64,000 nucleotides of DNA from JALORV01 sp963707445 (lineage in GTDB: Bacteria > Pseudomonadota > Gammaproteobacteria > Burkholderiales > Burkholderiaceae_F). The number at the start of each line of letters is the position of its first letter. Position 1 is the stretch's first letter. Where the stretch lies: the NCBI GenBank assembly GCA_963707445.1, contig CAVPPW010000007.1, positions 1 to 64,000 on the forward strand, read 5' to 3'. The notes beneath the pieces were generated by a model that did not search any database, was not told the DNA's origin, and was given only the letters and a program-made list of their open reading frames with translations. The translations under genes and the position numbers were made by a program. Positions 32,558 to 43,354 of this stretch are shown in pieces.

Positions 32558-33814
32558 ATGACAATGACAGCCACAGTCATCGCGATCTTCGCGATCGTCT
32601 ACCTCGGGATGATTCTCGGCGGGCTGCCGTTCCTGCAACTCGACCGCACGGGCATTGCGCTGCTGGGTGCAATCGCGCTGGTGGCCGTCGGGGACGTGAC
32701 GCCAGAGCAAGCCGCCCTGTCAATTCATCTGCCGACGCTGCTTCTATTGTTCTCGTTCATGGTGATATCGGCGCAGATGCGGCTGGGCGGCTTCTATGCC
32801 TGGGTCGTATTGCGCATCGCGGCTCTGCCGCTGGGTCCGCAAGCGCTGCTCGCAGCGGTTATTGCCATCGTTGCGATTCTGTCTGCTGTGTTCAGCAACG
32901 ATGTTGTCTGCCTGGCAATTGCGCCGGTCCTGCTCGATACGTGCCTGCGACGCGGGCTTGATCCAGTGCCATTTCTGCTCGCGCTCGCCTGCGCAGCGAA
33001 CATCGGGTCGGCGGCAACACTGATCGGCAATCCGCAGAACATGTTGATCGGGCAGGTACTGAAGCTCTCGTTCGGCGGCTATTTCATCGAGGTCATCGTG
33101 CCGGTGCTTCTAGGCCTTGGAGCACTCTGGGTCTTGCTCGCCTGGCAAACGCGGGGGCGTGCAAACGCGGCTCCACCTGTCGATCCCGCCACCTCGCAGC
33201 GCCAGGCGCCTGACATCGCCTTCGACCGCTGGCAAACCGCCAAGGGCGTCGCGGTGGCTGTCGCGCTCGTCCTTGTGTTTCTTTTCACCGATCTGCCACG
33301 GGATGTCGCCGCTCTGACCGGGGCGGGGCTGTTGCTGATGAGCCGCAAGCTACATTCGACGCACATGCTTGGGCAGGTCGACTGGGAACTGCTGGTGCTG
33401 TTCATCGGCCTGTTCGTGGTCAACCACGCGCTCGAGCACACCGGAGTGACCGCGCAGGCCATGCGCCTGCTGGCCGATGCCGGATTCCCTCTCGCGGAGC
33501 CCGCGCCAATGTTTGCCGCAGCGGTTGTGCTGTCGAACGTGGTGTCCAACGTGCCGGCGGTGATGCTGCTGCTGCCCGCTGCCACCGAGCCGTTTTCCGG
33601 CCCTTTGCTTGCGCTGGTTAGCACGCTGGCTGGAAACCTGCTTATCGTCGGCTCGATCGCCAACATCATTGTTGTCGACGCTGCACGTAAACAGGGCATC
33701 ACGATCGGCTGGCAACGCCATGCGCGGACCGGCGTGCCGGTCACCATCGTCACGCTCGGGATCACGGCAGCGTGGGTCGGCTGGCGAGCAGGGGCGACGG
33801 TGCCTTTCAACTAG
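32558..33814 (+). CDS. anion permease, ArsB/CitM superfamily (SLC13-like)
   Basis: A 418-residue inner-membrane transporter with ten to eleven helices. Two related halves each carry the superfamily helix-break motifs: SAVFSNDVVCLAIAPVLL and NIGSAATLIGNPQNMLIG in the first, VVLSNVVSNVPAVMLLLPA and LAGNLLIVGSIANIIVV in the second. It is likely a sodium- or proton-coupled carrier for a dicarboxylate, citrate or other anion; arsenite transport is unlikely without ars genes nearby. It stands alone, convergent with the cupin gene. Confidence 0.8.
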   Translation: MTMTATVIAIFAIVYLGMILGGLPFLQLDRTGIALLGAIALVAVGDVTPEQAALSIHLPTLLLLFSFMVISAQMRLGGFYAWVVLRIAALPLGPQALLAAVIAIVAILSAVFSNDVVCLAIAPVLLDTCLRRGLDPVPFLLALACAANIGSAATLIGNPQNMLIGQVLKLSFGGYFIEVIVPVLLGLGALWVLLAWQTRGRANAAPPVDPATSQRQAPDIAFDRWQTAKGVAVAVALVLVFLFTDLPRDVAALTGAGLLLMSRKLHSTHMLGQVDWELLVLFIGLFVVNHALEHTGVTAQAMRLLADAGFPLAEPAPMFAAAVVLSNVVSNVPAVMLLLPAATEPFSGPLLALVSTLAGNLLIVGSIANIIVVDAARKQGITIGWQRHARTGVPVTIVTLGITAAWVGWRAGATVPFN

Positions 33815-33835
33815 TGTCCGCTCTCGGAGCAGTTT

Positions 33836-33853
33836 TTGTTCGAGCTCGAACAA
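33836..33853. repeat. 18-base perfect palindrome between convergent genes
   Basis: TTGTTCGAGCTCGAACAA reads the same on both strands. It lies 22 bases after the permease stop and 56 bases before the cupin stop. The lack of a loop and of a T run on the far side makes a normal terminator unlikely; it could be a protein-binding site or a weak cruciform. Confidence 0.5.
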
Positions 33854-33908
33854 CTGCAATTGGCCGACAGCAGCGAACTCGTTACGCGCGCCGACTGCTA
33901 GCGCCGCG

Positions 33909-34226
33909 CTACTCGACGACCGGCGTCGCCTTCTGCGATGACACGAAGATCACTGCGTCGGACATCGCGACCACGTCGTGCTCCTCGCCGGGCTGCGTGA
34001 AGAGATAGTCACCGGTCGCAAGTTCCACGCCGCCGATCTGCACGACCCCGCTCAGGATCACGACTTCCTCGGTGCCGTGGTGCGCGTGGCGCGGAAACCT
34101 CGCGCCCTGCCGCAGCCGTACGACCGAGGAGCGCCCGCCGCCTTCGTTGTTGCGGAACAGGCTGCGATCGATGCCGGGATAGTCGGTCGCAGCCCACTCC
34201 CGATCGGCTGTCTTCTTGACGAGCAT
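33909..34226 (-). CDS. cupin domain protein (ChrR-like)
   Basis: A 105-residue single-domain cupin. The metal motif is FPRHAHHGTEEVVILSG with two His and one Glu; the partner histidine is in PGEEHDVVAMSD. It resembles the ChrR cupin domain that senses singlet oxygen with an anti-sigma factor, but here it is not fused to a zinc domain and no sigma factor is near. It may be a small dioxygenase or a ligand-binding protein. The ATG start is followed by LVKKTADREW. Confidence 0.75.
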   Translation of the reverse strand: MLVKKTADREWAATDYPGIDRSLFRNNEGGGRSSVVRLRQGARFPRHAHHGTEEVVILSGVVQIGGVELATGDYLFTQPGEEHDVVAMSDAVIFVSSQKATPVVE

Positions 34227-34273
34227 TTCGACACCTCCAGATCAAACGCGCCGAGATCCGTCGACGCGGGTGA

Positions 34274-35596
34274 CTAGTGCAGCTTGACTCGCGGTTCCAG
34301 CCGCTCGCGCAGCAGGCGGCTCAGTGAGTCGAGCACCACGCGCAGCACGCCGTGGATCGAAACCTGGTGCATCTTGTAGAGCGACGCATACATCATCCGC
34401 GCGATCAGCCCCTGGATCATCATGCTGCCGCCGATCAGCCGGCCCATCAGCGTGCCGACCGCAGACAACTGGCCGAGCGACACCAGCGAGCCGAAGTCGT
34501 GGAAGTGGAACTCGGGCAGAGGCCGGCCGGCAAGCCGCGCCTTTATCGACTTTGCGAGCAGCGTGGCCTGCTGGTGCGCGACCTGCGCGCGCGGCGGCAG
34601 GATCGCCCCGGGCGGCTGGCCGAGCCACGGTGCGGCCGCGCAATCGCCGAACGCGAAGATGTTCGTGTCGCGCGTCGTCTGCAGCGTCGCGTCGACGACC
34701 AATTGGTTCGCGCGATTCGCCTCGAGGCCGTCGAGCGAGCGCAGGACCGGCGGCGCCATGATGCCTGCGGCCCAGACGACGAGATCGCCCCGGAAGAATT
34801 CGCCGGATTGCGTGCGAACACCTTCGCTGTCGACATCGGTCACGCGCTGCGCGGCGCGCACGTCGACGTCGAGCCGTTGCAGCAATTCGGCCGCTGCCAC
34901 CGACAGTCGCTCGTTGAGCTGAGGCAGGATGCGCGGCGCGGCTTCCAGCAGCGTCAGCCGGATGTTGCGCGCGGGATCGAGGTGCTCGAGGCCATAGCCG
35001 GCATGCGCGCGCGTCGTCTGGCGGATCTCGGCCGCGAGCTCGACGCCGGTCGCGCCGGCGCCGATGATGACGATGTGCACCTGCGCCGGTTCTCCGGCGG
35101 CGGCGCGCGCATCCGCGCGCACGCACGCCGCGATCAGCCGCCGGTGAAACCGCTCGGCGTCGTCGGGCATGTCGAGCGATATCGCATGCTGCGCCACACC
35201 GGGCACGCCGAAGTCGTTGCTGACGCTGCCGATGCAGACGATCAGCGTGTCGTAGTCGAGCGTGCGCTGCGGCAGGATCTGCTCGCCGTCGGCCGAATAC
35301 ACCGCATCGATCCGGATGCAGCGACGCGCACGATCGAGGCCGGCGAGCGCGCCCTGCACGAAGCGGAAGCCGTGCCAGTGCGCGAGCGCCGGATAGTCGA
35401 GGTCGTGTGCGTCGGCGTCCATGCGGCCGGCCGCGACTTCGTGCAGCAGCGGTTTCCAGACGTGCGTCGCATTGCGGTCGACCAGCGTCACACGCACCGG
35501 ACCGTTGCGACCGTACCGCTCACCGAGCCGAGTCGCGAGCGGCAGACCGCCGGCGCCGCCGCCGACGATCACGATCCGGTGCGCGGACTCGCTCAT
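34274..35596 (-). CDS. type II NADH dehydrogenase-like FAD oxidoreductase
   Basis: A 440-residue flavoprotein with two dinucleotide-binding folds: HRIVIVGGGAGGLPLATRLG for FAD and HIVIIGAGATGVELAAEI for NADH. DTNIFAFGDCAAAP is the second FAD contact, and the C-terminal region (MMIQGLIARMMYASLYKMHQ) is the amphipathic membrane-docking part of NDH-2. It would pass electrons from NADH to quinone without pumping protons. Its ATG overlaps the hutI stop by four bases, so it is co-expressed with the hut genes and could reoxidise NADH from histidine catabolism. Confidence 0.85.
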   Translation of the reverse strand: MSESAHRIVIVGGGAGGLPLATRLGERYGRNGPVRVTLVDRNATHVWKPLLHEVAAGRMDADAHDLDYPALAHWHGFRFVQGALAGLDRARRCIRIDAVYSADGEQILPQRTLDYDTLIVCIGSVSNDFGVPGVAQHAISLDMPDDAERFHRRLIAACVRADARAAAGEPAQVHIVIIGAGATGVELAAEIRQTTRAHAGYGLEHLDPARNIRLTLLEAAPRILPQLNERLSVAAAELLQRLDVDVRAAQRVTDVDSEGVRTQSGEFFRGDLVVWAAGIMAPPVLRSLDGLEANRANQLVVDATLQTTRDTNIFAFGDCAAAPWLGQPPGAILPPRAQVAHQQATLLAKSIKARLAGRPLPEFHFHDFGSLVSLGQLSAVGTLMGRLIGGSMMIQGLIARMMYASLYKMHQVSIHGVLRVVLDSLSRLLRERLEPRVKLH

Positions 35597-36831
35597 GCCG
35601 CCGTACGGTTGACGAGCTGACCGGAGCGCACGACGGCACGACAGGGATTGGCGCCAATCGCATACGCGAGATCGGCCGGCCGCTCGATGTCCCACAGCAC
35701 GAAGTCGGCGCGCTTGCCTGCCTCGAGCGTTCCGATGTCGGATTGCAGTCCGAGCGCATGCGCCGCCGCAACGGTGGCGCCGGCGAGCGCCTCGGCCGGC
35801 GTCAGCCGGAACAGCGTGCACGCCATGTTCAGCGCGAGCAGCAGCGAGGTCAGCGGCGACGTGCCCGGGTTGCAGTCAGTCGCGACCGCGATGCGCACGC
35901 CGGCCCCGCGCAGCGCCTCGACCGGCGGCAGCCGCGTCTCGCGCAGGCAGTAGAACGCGCCCGGCAGCAGCACGGCCACGGTCCCCGCACGCGCCATCGC
36001 ATCGATGCCGGCCGGCGACAGCCACTCGAGGTGATCGGCCGACAGCCCGCCGTAGCGCGCGACCAGTGCCGCACCGCCCTGGTCGGAGAGTTGCTCGGCG
36101 TGCAGCTTGACCGGAATCCCGAGCGCCTGCGCCGCGCGAAAGACGCGTTCGGTCTGGGCTGCGCTGAAGCCGATCGTTTCGCAGAAGGCGTCGACCGCGT
36201 CGACGAGGCCCTCGTTCACCAACGCGGGCAGCATCGCGTTGCAGACCTCGTCGATGTAGGCGTCGGCCCGGCCGGCGTATTCCGGCGGCAGCGCGTGTGC
36301 ACCGAGGAAAGTCGTGCGCACGGTGACCGGCAGTTCGCGGCCGATGCGGCGCGCGACGCGCAGCATCCGCCGCTCGGTCTCGAGGTCGAGGCCGTAGCCG
36401 GACTTGATCTCCAGCGTGGTCACGCCTTCGGCCAGCAGCCGCCGCACGCGACCCTCGCTCGCACGCAACAGTTCCTCCTCGGTCGCCGCCCGCGTCGCAC
36501 GCACCGTCGAGACGATGCCGCCGCCGCGCTGCGCGATCTCGGCATAGCTCACGCCGGCGAGCCGCGCCTCGAACTCGTCACTGCGGTTGCCGGCGTAGAC
36601 GATGTGCGTGTGGCAGTCGATCAGGCCGGGCGTGATCCAGGCGCCGCCGCCGTCGATCGTGCGGTCCGCACGCAGGCCGGCCGGCAGATCCGCATGTCGT
36701 CCGACCCAGGCGATGCGATCGCCGTGCACCGCAATCGCCCCATCGCGGATCTCTCCGTATTCCGCCGTCGCTGCAGACCGCATCGTCGCCAGGTGCACGT
36801 GCGTCCACAGGCTATCGCATTGCACGCGCAA
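35593..36831 (-). CDS. hutI: imidazolonepropionase
   Basis: A 412-residue amidohydrolase that opens 4-imidazolone-5-propionate to N-formiminoglutamate, the third step of histidine breakdown. Metal ligands are His74 and His76 in IDCHTHIVYAGNR, with further contacts in VKLHAEQLSD and ATDCNPGTSP. TTLEIKSGYGLDLETE is a family-specific block. The length is normal. It overlaps hutG upstream by about 20 bases and the NDH-2 gene downstream by four. Confidence 0.95.
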   Translation of the reverse strand: MRVQCDSLWTHVHLATMRSAATAEYGEIRDGAIAVHGDRIAWVGRHADLPAGLRADRTIDGGGAWITPGLIDCHTHIVYAGNRSDEFEARLAGVSYAEIAQRGGGIVSTVRATRAATEEELLRASEGRVRRLLAEGVTTLEIKSGYGLDLETERRMLRVARRIGRELPVTVRTTFLGAHALPPEYAGRADAYIDEVCNAMLPALVNEGLVDAVDAFCETIGFSAAQTERVFRAAQALGIPVKLHAEQLSDQGGAALVARYGGLSADHLEWLSPAGIDAMARAGTVAVLLPGAFYCLRETRLPPVEALRGAGVRIAVATDCNPGTSPLTSLLLALNMACTLFRLTPAEALAGATVAAAHALGLQSDIGTLEAGKRADFVLWDIERPADLAYAIGANPCRAVVRSGQLVNRTAA

Positions 36832-37762
36832 CTCCGTTGGCGATGCGCGCAGCGATGCGCGCCGCGACTGCCGCCGTGCGACCGTCGATATCGAAGCGCG
36901 GATTCATTTCCGCGATGTCGGCGACCCGCACCTTCCCGCTCGCGCAGACCGTGTCGATCAGCGGCTCGAGCACGTCGAGCCCGACGCCGCGCGCCGCCGG
37001 CCCGCTGACGCCGGGGGCAACGGCCGCCGGCAGAACGTCAAGGCAGACCGTCAGGTAGACGGCCTCAACATCGGCGACGAAGGCCGCGAGCGCCGGCGAT
37101 GTGCCGGCCACGCTCGTGCTCTCGTCAAACTGCCACAGCACCTCGAGTTCGTGCGCGCGAGCGAACAGCGCTTCGGTGTTCGAATATCGGCTGACGCCGA
37201 GGCATGCATAGCGGAACGGCCAGCCGCGCGCCGCACAGTCCTCGGCGATCTGCAGGAACGGCGTACCCGAGGTGCCGCGCGTGTCGCGCCGCAGATCGAA
37301 GTGCGCGTCGAAGTTGACGACGCCGATGCGCGGCTGGCTTGACGCCTTTGCGAGATGGCCGGCCAGCCCGCAAAACGAGCCCCACGCCATCTCGTGCCCG
37401 CCGCCCAGGACGAGCGGAAAGCGTCGCGCGTCGAGTTCACCCGTCACGGCCGCGCCGAGTGCCTGCTGTGCGGTCTCGAGCGCATCCCCGCTGCAAACGA
37501 CATCGCCGGCGTCGGCAAGCTGCGTGCACTCGTGCAGCGGCATATTGCGCAACGCGTGGCGGATGGCGCGCGGGCCCTCGGCTGCGCCGACGCGAGCTTG
37601 ATTGCGCGCGACGCCGGCATCACAGGCAAAGCCCAGCAGCACCGTCGTCGCAGCCGGCGTCGCTGACGTCCTCGGCCGCATCAGCTGGTGCCAGCGCCGG
37701 CCGAGCAGCCCCTCCAAATCGTCGACGCGGCCCTGCCAGACGGACATGTCGATGTTCGTCAT
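36812..37762 (-). CDS. hutG: formimidoylglutamase (formiminoglutamase)
   Basis: A 316-residue arginase-fold enzyme that hydrolyses N-formiminoglutamate to glutamate and formamide. Manganese ligands are seen in LVLGGGHEMAWG, VNFDAHFDLR and CLDVLPAAVAPG. The open frame continues upstream beyond the chosen start into hutH, but that part is only an antisense-like shadow; the ATG before TNIDMSVWQG gives the family's normal length. Its presence indicates the direct, one-step hydrolysis branch of the hut pathway rather than the HutF route. Confidence 0.92.
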   Translation of the reverse strand: MTNIDMSVWQGRVDDLEGLLGRRWHQLMRPRTSATPAATTVLLGFACDAGVARNQARVGAAEGPRAIRHALRNMPLHECTQLADAGDVVCSGDALETAQQALGAAVTGELDARRFPLVLGGGHEMAWGSFCGLAGHLAKASSQPRIGVVNFDAHFDLRRDTRGTSGTPFLQIAEDCAARGWPFRYACLGVSRYSNTEALFARAHELEVLWQFDESTSVAGTSPALAAFVADVEAVYLTVCLDVLPAAVAPGVSGPAARGVGLDVLEPLIDTVCASGKVRVADIAEMNPRFDIDGRTAAVAARIAARIANGVARAMR

Positions 37763-37770
37763 GGCCTTAG

Positions 37771-39333
37771 TCACGCGATCGGAGCAAACAGGTCGCGACA
37801 GTCGGCGCTCAGCGTCCCCTGCGCCACCAGTTCGGTGGCGGCCGCGATATCGGGCGCCAGGATGCGGTCGACTTGGTAGAACGGCACACGCTCGCGCACC
37901 AGCCGGTGTGTGCGGGCCAGGCGCGGCGACGTCGTAAGCGGCGCGTGGAAGTCGATGCCCTGCGCCGCGGCCAGCAGTTCGATGCCGACGATCGTGGCCG
38001 TGTTGGCGGCCATCTCGTGCAGCCGGCGCGCCGCAAAGGTCGCCATGCTGACATGATCTTCCTGGTTGGCCGAGGTCGGCAGGCTGTCGACGCTGGCCGG
38101 ATGCGCGAGCGACTTGTTCTCCGAGGCCAGAGCGGCCGCGGTCACGTGCGCGATCATGAAGCCCGAGTTGACGCCAGGATCGCGAACCAGGAACGGTGGC
38201 AGTCCGGAAAGCGTCGCATCGATCAGAAGCGCGACGCGTCGTTCCGACAGCGCACCGATCTCGGCGATCGCCAGCGCCAGCGTGTCGGCCGCGAATGCAA
38301 CGGGTTCGGCGTGGAAGTTGCCGCCGGAGAGCACCGTATCGTCCGAGCCTGCGTCTGGCCGCGCGAACACCAGCGGGTTGTCGGTGACCGCATTGGCCTC
38401 GATCAGCAGAGTGCGCGCCGCCTGCATGATCAGGTCGAGGCACGCGCCCATGACCTGTGGTTGGCAACGGAGACTGTACGGGTCCTGCACGCGGTCGTCG
38501 TTGACCAGATGCGACGCACGGATCGCGCTGCCGGCGAGCAGTTCGCGGTAAACATGCGCGGTCGCGATCTGGCCGGCGTGTCCGCGCAGTTCGTGCAGCC
38601 GCGGATCGAAGGGAGCGTCGCTGCCCTTGGCCGCATCGACCGCCATCGCACCGGAGATAACCGCCGCTTCGAACACGCGCTCCGCCATGAACAGGCCGTG
38701 CAACGCAAGTGCCGCCGAGATCTGTGTGCCGTTGATCAGCGCGAGCCCCTCCTTCGCACCCAGCACGACCGGGGTGATGCCCGCAGCCGCCAGCGCCGCA
38801 CGCGCCGGCTGGCGCACGCCACCCACCCGGACCTCGCCCTCGCCGAGCAGCGCCAGTGTCAGATGCGACAGTGGCGCGAGGTCGCCCGAAGCGCCGACCG
38901 AGCCCTTGGACGGAATGCAGGGGACGATGCCGGCGTTCGTGAGTGCGATCAGCGTCTCGACGATCTGCCGCCGCACGCCCGAGTGGCCGCGTGCCAGGCT
39001 CGCGATCTTCATCACCAGCGCGAGTCGCACGACGTCGTCACTCAGCAACTCGCCAGTGCCGACCGAGTGCGAGAGGATCAGGTTGCGCTGCAGCTGCTGC
39101 AGCTCGGCGTCGGCAATGCGCTTTTTCGCGAGCAGCCCAAATCCGGTGTTGATGCCGTAGGCCGCATCACCCTTTGCAACGATGCGCTCGACCGCCTGCG
39201 ACGAGGCTTCAATCGCGGGCCAGGCGTCGGTAGCGAGTTGGACGCGAAGCGGCGACATCCATACGCGCCGCAGTTCCGCCAGCTGCAGGCGGCCGGGCGC
39301 GATCGTCAGGTCAGCCGTCGCTGCAGCGGCCAT
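37771..39333 (-). CDS. hutH: histidine ammonia-lyase
   Basis: A 520-residue lyase that removes ammonia from histidine to give urocanate, the first step of the pathway. The Ala-Ser-Gly triad that cyclises to the MIO electrophile is at residues 148-150 within GSVGASGDLAPLSH. Other family blocks are YGINTGFG, EGLALINGTQ, RVQDPYSLRCQPQV and SANQEDHVSM. It lies three bases from hutU and eight from hutG, showing one operon. The frame is intact. Confidence 0.96.
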   Translation of the reverse strand: MAAAATADLTIAPGRLQLAELRRVWMSPLRVQLATDAWPAIEASSQAVERIVAKGDAAYGINTGFGLLAKKRIADAELQQLQRNLILSHSVGTGELLSDDVVRLALVMKIASLARGHSGVRRQIVETLIALTNAGIVPCIPSKGSVGASGDLAPLSHLTLALLGEGEVRVGGVRQPARAALAAAGITPVVLGAKEGLALINGTQISAALALHGLFMAERVFEAAVISGAMAVDAAKGSDAPFDPRLHELRGHAGQIATAHVYRELLAGSAIRASHLVNDDRVQDPYSLRCQPQVMGACLDLIMQAARTLLIEANAVTDNPLVFARPDAGSDDTVLSGGNFHAEPVAFAADTLALAIAEIGALSERRVALLIDATLSGLPPFLVRDPGVNSGFMIAHVTAAALASENKSLAHPASVDSLPTSANQEDHVSMATFAARRLHEMAANTATIVGIELLAAAQGIDFHAPLTTSPRLARTHRLVRERVPFYQVDRILAPDIAAATELVAQGTLSADCRDLFAPIA

Positions 39334-39336
39334 CGC

Positions 39337-41058
<1,722 letters not shown>

Positions 41059-41107
41059 CGACTGGTCCCCTCTCGAGCCTGGCGCTGGAGCCGTCGGGCC
41101 GCGAATA

Positions 41108-41127
41108 GTCTCGCACGTATGCAAGAC
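41108..41127. promoter_or_regulatory. candidate operator upstream of hutU
   Basis: GTCTCGCA and TGCAAGAC form 8-base arms with one mismatch around a CGTA spacer, 50 bases before the hutU start codon. HutC-type GntR repressors bind similar short palindromes at hut promoters, but no hutC gene is in the window, so the binder is inferred. Confidence 0.4.
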
Positions 41128-41257
41128 CGCGGCAGCCACCTGACCGTGGCGCAATCGGCAAACTGCGCGTTGCGGTTATGCGGAACCGATCAGGACGTTG
41201 TCACGCTTTGGTCCAGCGCCTGCTCCGAGACGAGCCGTGGGCAAGTGGCGCTGACGA

Positions 41258-42433
41258 TCAATCGACCGGCAGCGCATTGCGGCGATCGAGCGTGATCGAC
41301 CGGTCGCCCGCCTTCAGGTCAACGGGCTCGTTCCACATCACTCGTTTGTCGCCCACCTTGGCATCGGCGAGTACCCAGTAGCGGCCCGCCGGCAATCTGG
41401 GCGTCTGTGCGTGCCCGTTGGCGTCCGTCGTCGCCATGCCGACGCTGTACGGCTGCAGCGCGCGGGCGCCCTTTTCGCAGTCCGGCGCCTGCTGAGCGCA
41501 GGCGCGTACCCAGTTCTGCAGCACCGAGCCGTCCGGGGTCGACTTCAGGCCGCCCTTGATCAGGGCCACCTGAGCGTCCTCCTTCAGCACCAAGAACTGG
41601 CGGCCGGCAATACGTGTAGTCCGGCGACAGTGCTGCGACCGACACGGCCAGCACACCGCCCGCAGCCGAGGCCGGCGCCGGCAGATGCGGCAACACGGGC
41701 GGGCGCGGCCGTAGCGGCCGTCGACGCGCTGGCCGAGGCCGAGGCGGCGCCGACCCGCACCAGCACACACTTGGCGGCGCCCAGTTGATGCGGTCCGGAC
41801 CTTCGACGTCGAACTCCATCAGCTTCAGCGTCGTCTTCGGCAGCACGACCACATGCTTTGCATCGCCGCGATACTCGACACGATCGAGTTCCTGTTCGCG
41901 GGTCCGCTCGTCCATGCCCACGAGCCGGTCCGGACGGAACTCGAAGACGCCGCCACTACCGAAAAGCACTTCGCACAATCCACCCTTGGCCATCGCGATG
42001 ATTTGCCCGAACGGGTCCGATGGATTGGCGCGCGTCGAAGCAGGCCGCGACCACTTTCCAAGCAGCGGATTGCGATCGGGCGGCAACGCAGGCCGCTTCT
42101 CCCACATCGCGCGCGCCGCCGACGCGGCCTGTGCGCCCGAAGGATCGCCGCCGCGCCCCGGCGCCGCGCCAGGCGCCCAGAGTGCCACTAGGGGCCTGTC
42201 CGGACGGGGCATTGATCCGGCTCGACTCCTCCTGCTGCCGGCGCGCGTTGTCCTGCATGATCTGCTGCTGCCGCTGCTGCTCCTGCCGCTGCTGCTCCTG
42301 CTGTCGCCAGTACTCGCGCTGCTGGCGCTCGTACTCCAACTGCGCCGGTGTCTGAGCCAATCCCGACGCGGCCACCGTGGCAGAGCATCGTCGCGACAAG
42401 AATCCGCGTGGAAGATCGAGCGAGGCTCTTCAT
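41258..42433 (-). CDS. exported Gln-rich hypothetical protein (frameshifts)
   Basis: A protein of about 390 residues read through several compensating shifts (near 42370, 42215, 41770 and 41610). The N-terminus is signal-like (MKSLARSSTRILVATML). A glutamine- and arginine-rich coiled segment follows (YERQQREYWRQQEQQRQEQQ region). A middle domain reads IAMAKGGLCEVLFGSGG and LPKTTLKLMEFDVEG. The C-terminal domain (LPAGRYWVLADAKVGDKRVMW) looks like a carboxypeptidase-regulatory or Ig-like beta sandwich. The function is unknown; periplasmic or envelope location is inferred. Confidence 0.5.
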
Positions 42434-42598
42434 CGGTGCCCCCTGGCGATCGTTCGCGAGTCGCAGTTCGGCCGGTCGCGGCCAGTGGCCGCCGGCACCG
42501 GGTTCTTCCGACCCTCGGTGCTACGCCTGCCCGATCGGAGCAAGAGGTTGCGCCGCGCGAATGCGCGCGTCAATACGCGCGGTGCGACGCGGTCTGCT

Positions 42599-43330
42599 TC
42601 AGTCGGCGAAATCAAGCACGACGCGGCGCGTGCGCGCGCTCTTCTTCTCGATCTTCGCGACGCGGACCGCACCGATTTCCGATGTTTCCGCGACATGCGT
42701 GCCCCCGCACGGCTGCAGGTCGACGTCGTGCACCCGCAGCAGCCGCACGCGGCCGAAGCCGATCGGCGGACTGACGCTCATCGACTTCACCAGTTGCGGA
42801 TTGGCGAGCATCTCCTCGTCGGTGATCCATTCGGCGCTGACCGGATGAGCCGCTGCAATCAGCCGGTCCAGCCCGGCCTGCACTTCCGCCTTGTCGAGCA
42901 GGTCGGTCATCGCGAAGTCGAGCCGGGCGTAATCGCGGGTGATGCTGCAGCCGTCGACCAGTTGCCGCACGACCGCGCACAGCAGGTGCGTCGCGGTGTG
43001 AAAACGCATGTGGCGATAGCGGCGCTCCCAGTCGATCTCCGCCCGCAGCGGCGTGCCGGGTGCCAGTTGCTGCTGCCATCCGCTCGCCGGATCGAGCAAA
43101 TGCACGGTGTCGTCGGGCGTTGCGCCTTCACGGCGGCTCTTGCGCGCATCCAGCACACGCCAACGCGTGCCGTCAGCCATGACCAGCGTGCCGCTGTCGC
43201 CCGCCTGGCCACCGCCGAGCGGATAGAACACCGTGCGATCGAGTTCGACGCCGTCGTCGCTGACATGCGTGACGACGGCGTCGCAGGACTGGAGATACGC
43301 GTCGCGGCGGAATAGAGCGTCGGTCGACAT
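42599..43330 (-). CDS. alaX: alanyl-tRNA editing protein AlaX
   Basis: A 243-residue stand-alone editing enzyme that removes serine or glycine from mischarged alanine tRNA. The zinc-binding histidines are His111 and His115 in RFHTATHLL; the C-terminal CGGTHVAETSEIG supplies the other ligands. The N-terminal FYPLGGGQAGDSGTL is the glycine-rich motif of the AlaX-M class, whose length this matches. It is a single intact gene reading leftward, with no partner gene obvious. Confidence 0.9.
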   Translation of the reverse strand: MSTDALFRRDAYLQSCDAVVTHVSDDGVELDRTVFYPLGGGQAGDSGTLVMADGTRWRVLDARKSRREGATPDDTVHLLDPASGWQQQLAPGTPLRAEIDWERRYRHMRFHTATHLLCAVVRQLVDGCSITRDYARLDFAMTDLLDKAEVQAGLDRLIAAAHPVSAEWITDEEMLANPQLVKSMSVSPPIGFGRVRLLRVHDVDLQPCGGTHVAETSEIGAVRVAKIEKKSARTRRVVLDFAD

Positions 43331-43354
43331 GCGGCGATCCGGGCCTGCGCAGCA

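Noticed and set aside
34242..35620. Long open frames opposite the NDH-2 gene and similar long antisense frames over other GC-rich genes
   Set aside because: High GC in third positions opens the opposite frames; they have Arg/Ala/Pro-rich composition and no homology.
37763..38467. N-terminal extension of hutG over hutH
   Set aside because: It lies opposite the codon pattern of hutH, has no family resemblance and would more than double the extra length of the enzyme. The ATG at 37762 gives a normal protein.
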